A DNA stretch of 15,129 bases from the NCBI GenBank assembly GCA_040235555.1, contig JBECKZ010000061.1:1-15129 (forward strand). Reading direction: 5' to 3'. Below, in pieces: positions 6,418-14,318 of the stretch (the stretch's first letter is position 1; each line of letters begins with the position of its first letter). A model generated the notes under the pieces. That model saw nothing but the letters and a program-made list of their open reading frames with translations. It had not been told where the DNA came from and made no database searches. The position numbers were made by a program, and so were the translations under genes. Origin of the DNA: RI-92 sp040235555. Its GTDB lineage: Bacteria; Pseudomonadota; Gammaproteobacteria; UBA6429; Thiohalophilaceae.

Positions 6418-7437
6418 TCAGGGTTTGCCACTCGACGCCTCTTCCACGGCAGTCGTGATTACCGGACCCACCGACACCGGAATACCATTCTGTGCTCGTG
6501 CCACCGCCTCGACCTTGCGCCAGTCAATCTGATAGTTGGGGGATGTGCTAGTTGCGCTGATCAAGGTCTGCACCAGGGGTGTCTTGTTCTGACTAACCTG
6601 CACACTCGTCCCTTCCAGTAATGGATGCACTTCCAGATACAATTTTCCGTCAAGCCAACCTGCCTTATACGGTTGATTTACGATACGTACCGGTGTGCCT
6701 ACCGGAACACTGTAGAAGAGTTGTGCAATATCCTCTGGATAAAGACGAATGCAGCCGTGCGTTACCTGCATGCCGATACCGGATGCCTTATTGGTGCCAT
6801 GTATCAAATATTCGGGCATTGCCAGACGTAATGCATATCGGCCCAGGGGGTTATCATCACCTGGTGCAATCTGGCTCGGCAATGGATCACCATCTGCGGC
6901 ATGTTCGGCACGGATAGATGCTGTCGGACGCCAGACCGGATCAGTAATTTTTGCTGTCACGCGCGTGAGCGTAATCGGCGTGGACCAGTTGGCACGTCCG
7001 ATACTGATCGGGAACGTCTCGACAACAGGTACTTGGCCTGGCTTCGGCTTGGGATAATAGTAGAGACGCATCTCGGCAACATTGACCACGATACCTTCGC
7101 GTGGGGCGTCGGGCAGGATATAACGTTTCGGGAGTATGACATGCGTCCCACGACCTGGTAACCAGGTATCGACGCTGGGATTTGCATGGCGAATTTCCTC
7201 GTAGCCGAAATCGAAACGCCGGGCGACATCCAGCAGAGTATCGGCTTGCCTGGCAACGGTATAGTAGATTGATCCGATGACATCGACATTTGGCGGAGGG
7301 AGCCGAAATACCTGGGCCTGAACAGATGTACCTGCCAGAAGGCATAACAGCAGCATAATCACCATGACGCCACGGGGCGAAATCACCGGTGACATTCTGT
7401 AGTACTGGTTTAAGCTGGGATGTAAGCAAACGCTCAT
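6418..7437 (-). CDS. L,D-transpeptidase, ErfK/YbiS/YcfS/YnhG type
   Basis: A 339-residue periplasmic enzyme. After a hydrophobic signal segment (about 25-41, cleavage near VQA-QV), residues 58-104 form a LysM-like peptidoglycan-binding region (YTVARQADTLLDVARRFDFGYEEI ... LPGRGTHVILP). The YkuD domain spans about 114-254, with IHGTNKASGIGM (His213) and QVTHGCIRL, catalytic Cys229. This arrangement is that of E. coli ErfK, YbiS, YcfS and YnhG, of which the first three attach Lpp to peptidoglycan. The serine common in S-H-G-C is threonine (Thr226). The C-terminal 85 residues carry a conserved-looking WLDGKLYLEVHP segment followed by a low-complexity tail. The start is uncertain: ATGs at 7437, 7395 and 7365 all precede the signal core and none has a clear ribosome-binding site. 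Convergent with the Lpp-like gene, whose product is a plausible substrate. Confidence 0.92.
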   Translation of the reverse strand: MSVCLHPSLNQYYRMSPVISPRGVMVIMLLLCLLAGTSVQAQVFRLPPPNVDVIGSIYYTVARQADTLLDVARRFDFGYEEIRHANPSVDTWLPGRGTHVILPKRYILPDAPREGIVVNVAEMRLYYYPKPKPGQVPVVETFPISIGRANWSTPITLTRVTAKITDPVWRPTASIRAEHAADGDPLPSQIAPGDDNPLGRYALRLAMPEYLIHGTNKASGIGMQVTHGCIRLYPEDIAQLFYSVPVGTPVRIVNQPYKAGWLDGKLYLEVHPLLEGTSVQVSQNKTPLVQTLISATSTSPNYQIDWRKVEAVARAQNGIPVSVGPVITTAVEEASSGKP

Positions 7438-7599
7438 GGTGTTCAGCGCATCAGACCTGCATTCGCCGTGAAGATATACAATAAAATGTTAGTTTAGCAG
7501 TAATGCGATCAGGCTGTAAGCACAAAAAGTTATATAAACGGGGAACTAAATCACTAAGCCGAAAAAAGTATCGCAATTTGGCGGGAGATTTGCTGGTCG

Positions 7600-8109
7600 T
7601 CAGATTCGCCAGGCATAAGATAGGACGACCATGTCTAAACCGTCATTGGGCTGGCTAAACCCGGCATTGGAGTAATGCATGTATACCAGGCTCAGGTCAT
7701 GCCTATCCCATTCCCAACCCAGGCCAATTTGATCTTCGAACTGAAAATACGAACTTAGATCACGCGTTTGAATCCTGGTACCCGATAGCCAGGCTGCTCC
7801 TACCCCAAATTTCACATACGATACAGGAGCGCTGGAAAAGCGGTAAACAAAGACGGGAGAATAGGCAAGGGCGTTCAGCGAGTCATCACGGCCCTGCCAA
7901 TGATTAAATGAAACAACATGCATTCCCGTGAGTTCGCCAATATTTGTGATGAGCCAGTGATGTGTCCACAACTTACGCCATGCGATACGTAACACATCCA
8001 CCTGATCGGTGGCCCTGCCCAACGTCAATTCAACGGAATTATCGGCAACGGCCGTTGAACTAAATACAAGAATACTTAATAAAAGATAATACGTAATCGC
8101 CTTATGCAT
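7600..8109 (-). CDS. PagL-like lipid A 3-O-deacylase (acyloxyacyl hydrolase)
   Basis: A 169-residue outer-membrane beta-barrel enzyme. It begins with a signal peptide (cleavage after about Ala22, AVA-DNS). Alternating aromatic/hydrophobic strands follow, with the PagL hallmarks FQFEDQIGLG (122-131) and MHYSNAGFSQPNDGLD, ending in a C-terminal aromatic strand (SYAWRI). In Pseudomonas aeruginosa PagL the catalytic residues are His126, Ser128 and Glu140; here His145 and Ser147 match, and the residue at the glutamate spacing is Asp159. PagL removes the 3-O-linked acyl chain of lipid A, altering outer-membrane permeability and immune recognition. The gene starts 22 nt after the stop of the molybdopterin-subunit gene on the same strand, so co-transcription is likely, though its ribosome-binding site is weak. 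No intrinsic terminator is obvious in the 162 bp after it. Confidence 0.85.
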   Translation of the reverse strand: MHKAITYYLLLSILVFSSTAVADNSVELTLGRATDQVDVLRIAWRKLWTHHWLITNIGELTGMHVVSFNHWQGRDDSLNALAYSPVFVYRFSSAPVSYVKFGVGAAWLSGTRIQTRDLSSYFQFEDQIGLGWEWDRHDLSLVYMHYSNAGFSQPNDGLDMVVLSYAWRI

Positions 8110-8131
8110 TCACGAAGTTATCGCGTTGCTA

Positions 8132-10333
8132 TTATCCAGTGCGCAAGTTGGCGTGTTTCAACGGGATCCTTCGTATGCGTTTACCTGTCGCGGCGAAGAT
8201 GGCGTTGAGTACCGCTGGTGCAGCCACGGCTATGGTTGGCTCGCCAATACCACCCCAGAAGCCGCCGGACGGCATCACGATGACATCTACCTTGGGCATC
8301 TTGTCGATCAACATCGATGGATAGTTATGAAAATTGGTCTGTTCCACTGCGCCACCCTTAATGGTGACCTCGCCATAGAGTAATGCCGACAGACCATACA
8401 CAAAGGAGCCTGCTACCTGCGCCTCGATCTGTTGTGGATTCACCGCATAACCGGGATCCGTCGCGGCGACGATACGGTGGATGGTAAGTTGTCCTTTTGC
8501 ATCGACCGATACTTCCGCGCACGCAGCGACATAACTGCCGAATGTTTTGCACACCGCCAGACCGCGATGTACGCCTTTGGCGGCAGGCTTGCCCCAACCT
8601 GCTTTTTCCGCCACCGCATTGAGCACTGCCAGCGACTTTGGATGGCCGCCCATCAACTTGCGACGAAACTCTAAGGAGTCCTTGCCCGCGGTATGGGCCA
8701 GTTCGTCCAGGAAGCACTCCATATATATAGTGTTCTGGTTGATGTTCACACCACGCCAGAATCCCGGTGGCACTGGCGGATTGCGCATGGCGTGATCAAC
8801 CAGCAGGTTTGGCACCGTGTAACTGATGGCATGATCACCATCGGGCAGCAAACCCTGAAAAGTGATCATATCACCGGTTTTTTTGACCTTGGGATTTAGC
8901 GATGCCAGGATAGATTGCCCCGAGATGCGCACGTGCAAGCCGATCAGATTACCCTTGGCATCCAACCCACCGGTCAGTTTGCATTTGGTGAACGGATGGT
9001 AAAAATCGTGGGTCACATCCTCTTCACGCGACCATAACACCTTGATTGGTGTTCCAGGTAGTTGTTTGGCAACGGCCACTGCCCGTGTCACATAATCCTG
9101 AAACCCACGTCGACCAAAACCGCCACCCAGATTGATCTTGTATACGTCACATTGAGTAATGGGTAACCCGGCGGCCTTGGCCGCGGTCGCCAGCGCCGCC
9201 ATGCCATCTTGTGTCGGGCACCAGACCTCGCAGCGATCCTTGGTCCAACGCGCAGTGGCATTCATTGGTTCCATGCAGGTATGCGCCTGGAAGGGATAAC
9301 TGTACGTCGCCTCCACCGTTTTGACTGACCCCTTCAAGGCGTGTTTAACATCGCCGCGTTTGTTACCAACAAACACATGTTTGTCTGACGTCAATCCGGC
9401 AACAAGCATCTTCTCGATCGAGGCACTGCTTACCTTGGTGTTTGGTCCCTTATCCCACGTAATCGGCAGCGCATCCAGTGCTGTCTTGGCCTGCCACCAG
9501 GTTTCGGCAACCACGGCGACGGCATCATCGTTCACTCGCACCACCTTATGTACCCCGGGCATCTTATTCACTTTGGCCGCATCAAAGGATTTAAGTTTGC
9601 CACCAAAGACCGGGCAGGCCTTGATCGCAGCGTTGAGCATACCAGGTAATTTCAAATCAGCAGCAAAGATCTGTTTTCCGTTAAGTTTGTCATCAGTATC
9701 CAGACGCTTGACCGGCTTGCCAATGAGCTTCCAGTCTTTGGGAGCCTTGAGTTCGACATCTTCCGGCGGAAACGCCTTGGCTGCCGCGGCGGCTACCTTG
9801 CCATAGGTCGTCGTGCGCCCACTGGGCAAGTGCGTGATCACGCTGTTGGCAGCATGGCATTCTTCTATCGGCACCTTCCAATAATCGGACGCAGCCTCGA
9901 GCAACATCTGCCGTGCGACGGCGCCACCCTTACGCACATACTGCTGACTACTGCGTATGCCTCGACTACCACCGGTAGCAAAATCGCCCCACACCCGATC
10001 CCGTGCAAGATTTTCACCCGGCGTCGGATATTCAGTAGTGACCTTGGACCAGTCACACTCGAGTTCTTCAGCCACCAGTTGCGCCAGGCCGGTCAGTGTC
10101 CCCTGGCCCATTTCCGAGCGCGCGATACGGATAATGACGGTATCATCCGGTTCAATCACTACCCAGGCATCGACCTCTTTCACCGGTGATGCAGCTTTCG
10201 CGGCGCTCCCCTCTGCAGCAAAGACCTTGCCGCCAAACAAGGGCAGATACAGTCCCAGTGAAAAACCGGTACCGACGACGGTAGTTTGGATCAGAAACTC
10301 ACGGCGTGAGACATTGACACGTTCCTTGTTCAT
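8132..10333 (-). CDS. iorB: Molybdopterin-binding subunit of an isoquinoline 1-oxidoreductase-type (xanthine oxidase family) hydroxylase
   Basis: A 733-residue catalytic subunit of a molybdenum hydroxylase. The N-terminus carries a twin-arginine signal (SRREFL, residues 9-14) followed by a hydrophobic stretch, so the folded enzyme is expected in the periplasm, as in the IorB/aldehyde-oxidoreductase branch. Cofactor motifs include NLGGGFGRRGF (401-411), PPGFWRGV (522-529) and the C-terminal GGIGEPTIAVAAP, in which Glu698 occupies the position of the catalytic base. The family hydroxylates N-heteroaromatics or oxidises aldehydes using water; the substrate here is unknown. Two adjacent ATGs exist; I chose the one at 10331-10333 because AGGAGG sits 5 nt upstream, leaving a TGATG overlap with the iron-sulfur subunit. 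No fused cytochrome c domain, FAD subunit or XdhC/CoxI-type maturation gene is present nearby. Confidence 0.88.
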   Translation of the reverse strand: MNKERVNVSRREFLIQTTVVGTGFSLGLYLPLFGGKVFAAEGSAAKAASPVKEVDAWVVIEPDDTVIIRIARSEMGQGTLTGLAQLVAEELECDWSKVTTEYPTPGENLARDRVWGDFATGGSRGIRSSQQYVRKGGAVARQMLLEAASDYWKVPIEECHAANSVITHLPSGRTTTYGKVAAAAAKAFPPEDVELKAPKDWKLIGKPVKRLDTDDKLNGKQIFAADLKLPGMLNAAIKACPVFGGKLKSFDAAKVNKMPGVHKVVRVNDDAVAVVAETWWQAKTALDALPITWDKGPNTKVSSASIEKMLVAGLTSDKHVFVGNKRGDVKHALKGSVKTVEATYSYPFQAHTCMEPMNATARWTKDRCEVWCPTQDGMAALATAAKAAGLPITQCDVYKINLGGGFGRRGFQDYVTRAVAVAKQLPGTPIKVLWSREEDVTHDFYHPFTKCKLTGGLDAKGNLIGLHVRISGQSILASLNPKVKKTGDMITFQGLLPDGDHAISYTVPNLLVDHAMRNPPVPPGFWRGVNINQNTIYMECFLDELAHTAGKDSLEFRRKLMGGHPKSLAVLNAVAEKAGWGKPAAKGVHRGLAVCKTFGSYVAACAEVSVDAKGQLTIHRIVAATDPGYAVNPQQIEAQVAGSFVYGLSALLYGEVTIKGGAVEQTNFHNYPSMLIDKMPKVDVIVMPSGGFWGGIGEPTIAVAAPAVLNAIFAATGKRIRRIPLKHANLRTG

Positions 10334-10809
10334 CATGACCTCCTGCCATTGAGCTTTTGATTAATCTCGGCTGCCAGATGAATTCCATGGCGAACCCGGT
10401 TAAACGTGCCACAGCGACAGATATTGGTAATATTCGCATCGATATCTGCATCACTGGGTTTGGGGTGGGAATTCAGCAACGCGGCCGCCGACATCAGCAT
10501 GCCCGATTGACAATAACCACATTGTGGCACATCGAGTTGTTTCCAGGCCTGTTGCAACGGATGATTATTATCGCTGGACAGCCCTTCGATGGTAACAATC
10601 TTATGGGAAGCATTCAGGGAAGACACCGGTACAATACAGGAACGCACCGCCTTACCATTTATATGTACGGTACAGGCACCACAGATGCCGATGCCACAAC
10701 TGTATTTGGTGCCAGTCAACGCCAGTTGCTCGCGCAGTATCCAGAGCAAGGGGGTTGATCCATCAACATCAAGGCTAACCAGTTTTCCGTTAACATTCAG
10801 TTTTGTCAT
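10333..10809 (-). CDS. iorA: [2Fe-2S] subunit of isoquinoline 1-oxidoreductase-type hydroxylase
   Basis: A 158-residue electron-transfer subunit with the two [2Fe-2S] domains of the xanthine oxidase family. The plant-ferredoxin-like N-terminal cluster is held by Cys38, Cys43, Cys46 (CGIGICGACTVH) and Cys58. The second, helical cluster domain has CGYC (Cys97, Cys100) and CRC (Cys131, Cys133). All eight ligands are present. It passes electrons from the molybdenum centre of the downstream subunit to an unidentified acceptor. It has no export signal of its own, so it would be carried across the membrane bound to the Tat-bearing subunit. CAGGAGC about 9 nt before the ATG supports the start. First gene of a minus-strand operon with the catalytic subunit and probably the PagL-like gene. 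Confidence 0.92.
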   Translation of the reverse strand: MTKLNVNGKLVSLDVDGSTPLLWILREQLALTGTKYSCGIGICGACTVHINGKAVRSCIVPVSSLNASHKIVTIEGLSSDNNHPLQQAWKQLDVPQCGYCQSGMLMSAAALLNSHPKPSDADIDANITNICRCGTFNRVRHGIHLAAEINQKLNGRRS

Positions 10810-11191
10810 GGGCGACGCTCCTGCGAAAACCTCAAAGAAGTCTAGCTCTGCAGATAGCCTAACTCAATACGGCGTTAAGCCATTAGTTCCAAGCTTTTTT
10901 GGACACTATTTGTAGGCAAACATTCACTTTCTCGGTCACACATCTCGCTATTGACACAAATTCAAGTGCACATTACTCGCCCGTACATTAGCATTTTCTG
11001 AATCACCTGCTGGGTACATGTCAAAAAAAATGATGTTTTAACATGGGAATCTGCCGGATTTGATATAAAGTTTAAATATCACCATGATGAGCAAAACTTA
11101 TCAACGAGTGTGATATTCACCACTCCAGGCAAGGTGTCATACCTGTCAATAATAAACACCATCCCCTGGCATGTTACGGAGGAGACAAAAG
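10810..11191. other. Divergent regulatory region between the molybdenum hydroxylase and ABC transporter operons
   Basis: About 380 bp of AT-rich DNA without a supportable gene. It must hold promoters for both operons. TTGACA at 10953-10958 is a good -35 for the plus strand but has only a poor -10 at 17 nt. TATAAA at 11064-11069 lacks a good -35. Two dyad elements (11061-11081 and 11110-11120) lie on the transporter side. The transporter operon starts with a strong GGAGGAG ribosome-binding site at 11178-11184. Confidence 0.5.
11061..11120. promoter_or_regulatory. Candidate operator: spaced TGATAT dyads
   Basis: TGATAT (11061-11066) and ATATCA (11076-11081) form a dyad with 9 nt between the arms. 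A second site, GTGATATTCAC at 11110-11120, is an 11-bp perfect odd palindrome that also contains TGATAT. The two TGATAT copies start exactly 50 bp apart, about five helical turns, so both would face the same side of the helix. This is suggestive of a regulator-binding pair upstream of the transporter operon; the regulator is not identified. Confidence 0.35.
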
Positions 11192-12424
11192 ATGAAGAAA
11201 AATCAGTCCATGTTGTTCGGCTATATACTTGGCTTCACCGCTGCCCTGCTACTGTTACCCGTTTCCAGCCTGGTGATGGCAGCTGATGATACGATTACTC
11301 TCGGTGCGGCGGTCTCACTCACTGGAAAATATTCCACCAATGGTAAGCACACCAAGAACGGCTATGACCTGGGTGTGAAAATCATCAATGAACATGGTGG
11401 CGTCGTGGTCAACGGCAAACACTACAAGATTGCCATTAAATACTACGATGATGAATCTACTCCGGCCCGTGGTACCCAACTCGCAGAACGGCTTATCAGT
11501 CAGGACAACATCAAGTACCTGCTTGGTCCCTACAGCTCAGGCTTGACCAAGGCCATGGCGCCAATTACGGAACAATACAAGGTACCAATGGTCGAGGCCA
11601 ACGGTGCTGCAGTCGATTTATTCAATAAAGGTTATAAATACCTGTTCGCGCTGCTCTCCACCACCGACCAATATCTCGCACCGGCTGTGGAGATGGCGGC
11701 CAAGGTCCACAAGAATCCAAAGAAAGTAAGAGTTGCTGGGGCCTTTGAGAACGATCCCTTTTCACAGGATATCCAGAAAGGTGTTTTTGCCCTTGCTAAA
11801 AAGTACGGCATGAAGATCGTGATCGACGACAAGCTGCCGCCAGACCTCAATGACATGTCCTCTACCCTGACCAAGGTAAAAGCCTTAAAACCCGATCTGT
11901 TAGTCGTCTCCGGACATGCCAAGGGCGCGGCGTTAGCGATCCGCCAGATCGCGGATATGAAAGTGAATGTACCGATGCTGGCCCTGACCCACTGCGATTC
12001 CGCTGACATCATCGGCAAGTTCGGTAAGGATGCGGAATATGCCCTGTGCGCCTCGCAATGGGATCGCTCTCTGAAGTACAAGGACAAGTATTTTGGTTCA
12101 GCCGAGCACTTCGCGAAACTATTTGAAAAAACCTATGGCTATGCCCCGCCGTATCAGGCTGCTGAATCCGCCGCTGCGGTACTGGTCTATAAGGAGGCCT
12201 TCGAACATGCTGGCAAACTGGACCCGAAGAGCGTGCGCGATGCTCTGGCCAAGACCAACATGCAGACTTTCTACGGCAACGTAAAATTCGACACCGATGG
12301 CAGGAACATCGCCAAACCCATGGTGATGTACCAGGTACAGGACGGTCAGTACAAGGTTGTCTATCCACCAAAATGGGCCAACAGCAAATTACGCTGGCCA
12401 ACACCGCCGTGGAGTAAACGCTAA
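11192..12424 (+). CDS. Branched-chain amino acid-type (HAAT) ABC transporter substrate-binding protein
   Basis: A 410-residue periplasmic binding protein of the Peripla_BP_6/LivJ class. A Sec signal peptide (hydrophobic 8-29, cleavage near VMA-AD) precedes the typical start ITLGAAVSLTGKYSTNGKH. The middle has the family segments YDDESTPARGTQLAERLI and LLGPYSSGLTKAMAPI, and the second lobe holds PPYQAAESAAAVLVYKEAF. Two cysteines (in THCDSAD and ALCASQW) may form a disulfide, and the end (WPTPPWSKR) is like many ligand-binding proteins outside the true Leu/Ile/Val group, so the ligand could be another amino acid, an amide or an aromatic acid. The start at 11192 has GGAGGAG 7 nt upstream; an ATG at 11171 precedes that site and is unlikely. 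First gene of a five-gene-type transporter operon. Confidence 0.92.
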   Translation: MKKNQSMLFGYILGFTAALLLLPVSSLVMAADDTITLGAAVSLTGKYSTNGKHTKNGYDLGVKIINEHGGVVVNGKHYKIAIKYYDDESTPARGTQLAERLISQDNIKYLLGPYSSGLTKAMAPITEQYKVPMVEANGAAVDLFNKGYKYLFALLSTTDQYLAPAVEMAAKVHKNPKKVRVAGAFENDPFSQDIQKGVFALAKKYGMKIVIDDKLPPDLNDMSSTLTKVKALKPDLLVVSGHAKGAALAIRQIADMKVNVPMLALTHCDSADIIGKFGKDAEYALCASQWDRSLKYKDKYFGSAEHFAKLFEKTYGYAPPYQAAESAAAVLVYKEAFEHAGKLDPKSVRDALAKTNMQTFYGNVKFDTDGRNIAKPMVMYQVQDGQYKVVYPPKWANSKLRWPTPPWSKR

Positions 12425-12444
12425 ACACGGCTAAAGGACGCGTT

Positions 12445-13347
12445 ATGCTGGACAACGTCCAGATCCTGTTCCAGGCACCAGTATTCTCGGTCGACCTGAT
12501 CGTCAATGGTATGTTGATCGGTGCGATCTTCATGCTGGCCGCTTATGGCATGGCGCTGGTGTGGGGTGTGATGAATGTGATCAACGTCGCCCAGGGTGAA
12601 TTTGTCATGCTGGGCGGCTATGTCACGCTGCTTGTCGTCAAAATGGGGCTCCCACCGCTGGTGGGAATCCCAATCTCCGCCATCGTGTTGTTTGGCGTCG
12701 GCTGGCTGGTCTATCGTCTGGTGATCTTCCGCGTGGTGGAACGGGATGTGTTTACCTCCCTGCTCGCCACCTACGGTGTCGCAATTCTGTTGGCGCAATT
12801 GATCAATGAAACCTTCGGCGCCGATGTGCGAACCGTGGACACCGGTATGGGCACCTGGTTCTTTCTGGATAACAATGTCACTGTCGCCGTGATCAAAGTG
12901 GTGGCCTTTGTGCTGGCGATTGTTATCGGAATTCTGCTCTGGCTGTTCCTGAAAAAATCCCGCACTGGTCAGGCAATTCGCGCTACTGCACAAAATGCGC
13001 GTGCCGCGCGGATTCTGGGTATTGATACGCATCGTACCTTCGCGATCACCTACAGCCTGAGTGCCGCGCTGTGTGGTGCCGCCGGCAGCCTGGCAATCAT
13101 GGCCTGGGCAGTGCATCCCTATATCGGTCTGCCGTACACGATCCGTTCATTCATGATTGTGGTGGTGGCCGGCGTCGGTAATTTGCTCGGTGTGATCATC
13201 GCTGGCCTTGGCCTGGGTGTCGCGGAAAACGTCGCCGGCTTTATATTGGGTGCCGAATTTCAGATCGCGTTTGTGTTCTTGTTGATGATCGGTGCCCTGA
13301 TACTGCGTAACAGTCTTCTGCGCCGGCAACGGAAATATTTGCGATGA
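12445..13347 (+). CDS. livH: HAAT ABC transporter permease, LivH type
   Basis: A 300-residue inner-membrane permease. It has about eight hydrophobic segments and the LivH signature near the N-terminus (GAIFMLAAYGMALVWGVMNV, then INVAQGEFVMLGGYV). The cytoplasmic coupling-helix region TRTGQAIRATAQN-like sequence (SRTGQAIRATAQNARAARIL) is present at about 171-190. It would pair with the LivM-type permease to form the channel for the substrate delivered by the upstream binding protein. AAAGGA lies 6 nt before the ATG. It starts 20 nt after the binding-protein stop and its own stop overlaps the next start by 4 nt (ATGA), indicating translational coupling. The gene symbol refers to family, not to proven leucine transport. 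Confidence 0.9.
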   Translation: MLDNVQILFQAPVFSVDLIVNGMLIGAIFMLAAYGMALVWGVMNVINVAQGEFVMLGGYVTLLVVKMGLPPLVGIPISAIVLFGVGWLVYRLVIFRVVERDVFTSLLATYGVAILLAQLINETFGADVRTVDTGMGTWFFLDNNVTVAVIKVVAFVLAIVIGILLWLFLKKSRTGQAIRATAQNARAARILGIDTHRTFAITYSLSAALCGAAGSLAIMAWAVHPYIGLPYTIRSFMIVVVAGVGNLLGVIIAGLGLGVAENVAGFILGAEFQIAFVFLLMIGALILRNSLLRRQRKYLR

Positions 13348-14306
13348 AACTGTATCACTACTTATTAATCCTTTTACTCTGTCTTGTGGCACCATTCCTG
13401 CTGCCGCACTACCTGACCCAACTGGCCTTTCTCTGGATCATGGTGGTGTTATCCATTACCTGGGACACCACCGGCGGCCAGATGGGGTACAACTCTTTCG
13501 GCAACATCATCTTTTTCGGTGTCGGCATGTATGCCTGTGCCGTGTTTCAGCGTGACAGCGGTCTCAGTTATTTTCCAGCGCTGCTGATCGGGCTGGGTGT
13601 GGGTGGTGTATTTGCTATGTTAACTGCAGCGATCTTTGGTAACGCTTTACTCGGGATGCGCGGTCACTATTTTTCCATTGGTACACTGGGTCTGGGCGTC
13701 GCCGCCGGCGAAGTGGCCGGTGGTTGGGATTACATCGGTGCCGGTTCGGGCCTGACCACGCCACTGTATCCCGGTCCCCTGGAACATCGCGATCTGCTTT
13801 TCTATTACATGTTTTTTGTCTGGGCGGTGATCACCTTTTTTGCACTGCGCAGGTTGTACCAAAGTCGCTTTGGCCTCGCAATCAATGCCATCCGCGATAA
13901 CGAAGAGAAAGCCGAGGCCATGGGTATTCATACCACACGCTATAAAGTATCAGCCTGGATTATCTCTGCCTGGTTTCTTGGCGTTATCGGTGGCGGTGCT
14001 GGTAACCTCATGGGCTTTATCGATCCCAAGGACGTGGCCTTCTCCGGGCCTACCTTCGGTGTGTGGATGATCCTGATGGCAATTACCGGTGGGAAAGGCA
14101 CGATCTGGGGCCCGGTGATCGGTGCGGTGATCTTCCATGTCACCCAGGAATTATTCTGGACCTTGTTGCTGGGCTGGCAGCGCGTGGCCATGGGCCTTCT
14201 GATCGTATTGATCGTGTTGTTCTTCCCTGAAGGAATCCTGGGCTGGTTACGCCAGCGCTATCCTAATCGGTTCAACACCAATATAACTCAACGTGCCGAG
14301 AAGTAA
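13344..14306 (+). CDS. livM: HAAT ABC transporter permease, LivM type
   Basis: A 320-residue inner-membrane permease, the partner of the LivH-type protein. Hydrophobic segments fill most of the chain. Family marks include TWDTTGGQMGYNSFGNIIFFG near 34-54, the loop MRGHYFSIGTLGLGVAAGE, and the coupling region SRFGLAINAIRDNEEKAEAM with GIHTTRYK. The C-terminal GGKGTIWGPVIGAVIF is typical of LivM. Its start overlaps the livH stop by 4 nt. It is slightly shorter than E. coli LivM, which has an N-terminal extension absent here. The ATPase gene begins 12 nt downstream. Confidence 0.9.
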   Translation: MKLYHYLLILLLCLVAPFLLPHYLTQLAFLWIMVVLSITWDTTGGQMGYNSFGNIIFFGVGMYACAVFQRDSGLSYFPALLIGLGVGGVFAMLTAAIFGNALLGMRGHYFSIGTLGLGVAAGEVAGGWDYIGAGSGLTTPLYPGPLEHRDLLFYYMFFVWAVITFFALRRLYQSRFGLAINAIRDNEEKAEAMGIHTTRYKVSAWIISAWFLGVIGGGAGNLMGFIDPKDVAFSGPTFGVWMILMAITGGKGTIWGPVIGAVIFHVTQELFWTLLLGWQRVAMGLLIVLIVLFFPEGILGWLRQRYPNRFNTNITQRAEK

Positions 14307-14318
14307 TTAGACACATAC

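Noticed and set aside
9321..9806. 161-codon plus-strand ORF opposite the molybdopterin subunit
   Set aside because: Low-complexity antisense shadow; the minus strand has conserved xanthine oxidase family motifs throughout.
12421..13116. 231-codon minus-strand ORF opposite the livH-type permease
   Set aside because: His/Asp/Gln-rich antisense shadow of a membrane-protein gene; the plus strand encodes a clear permease.
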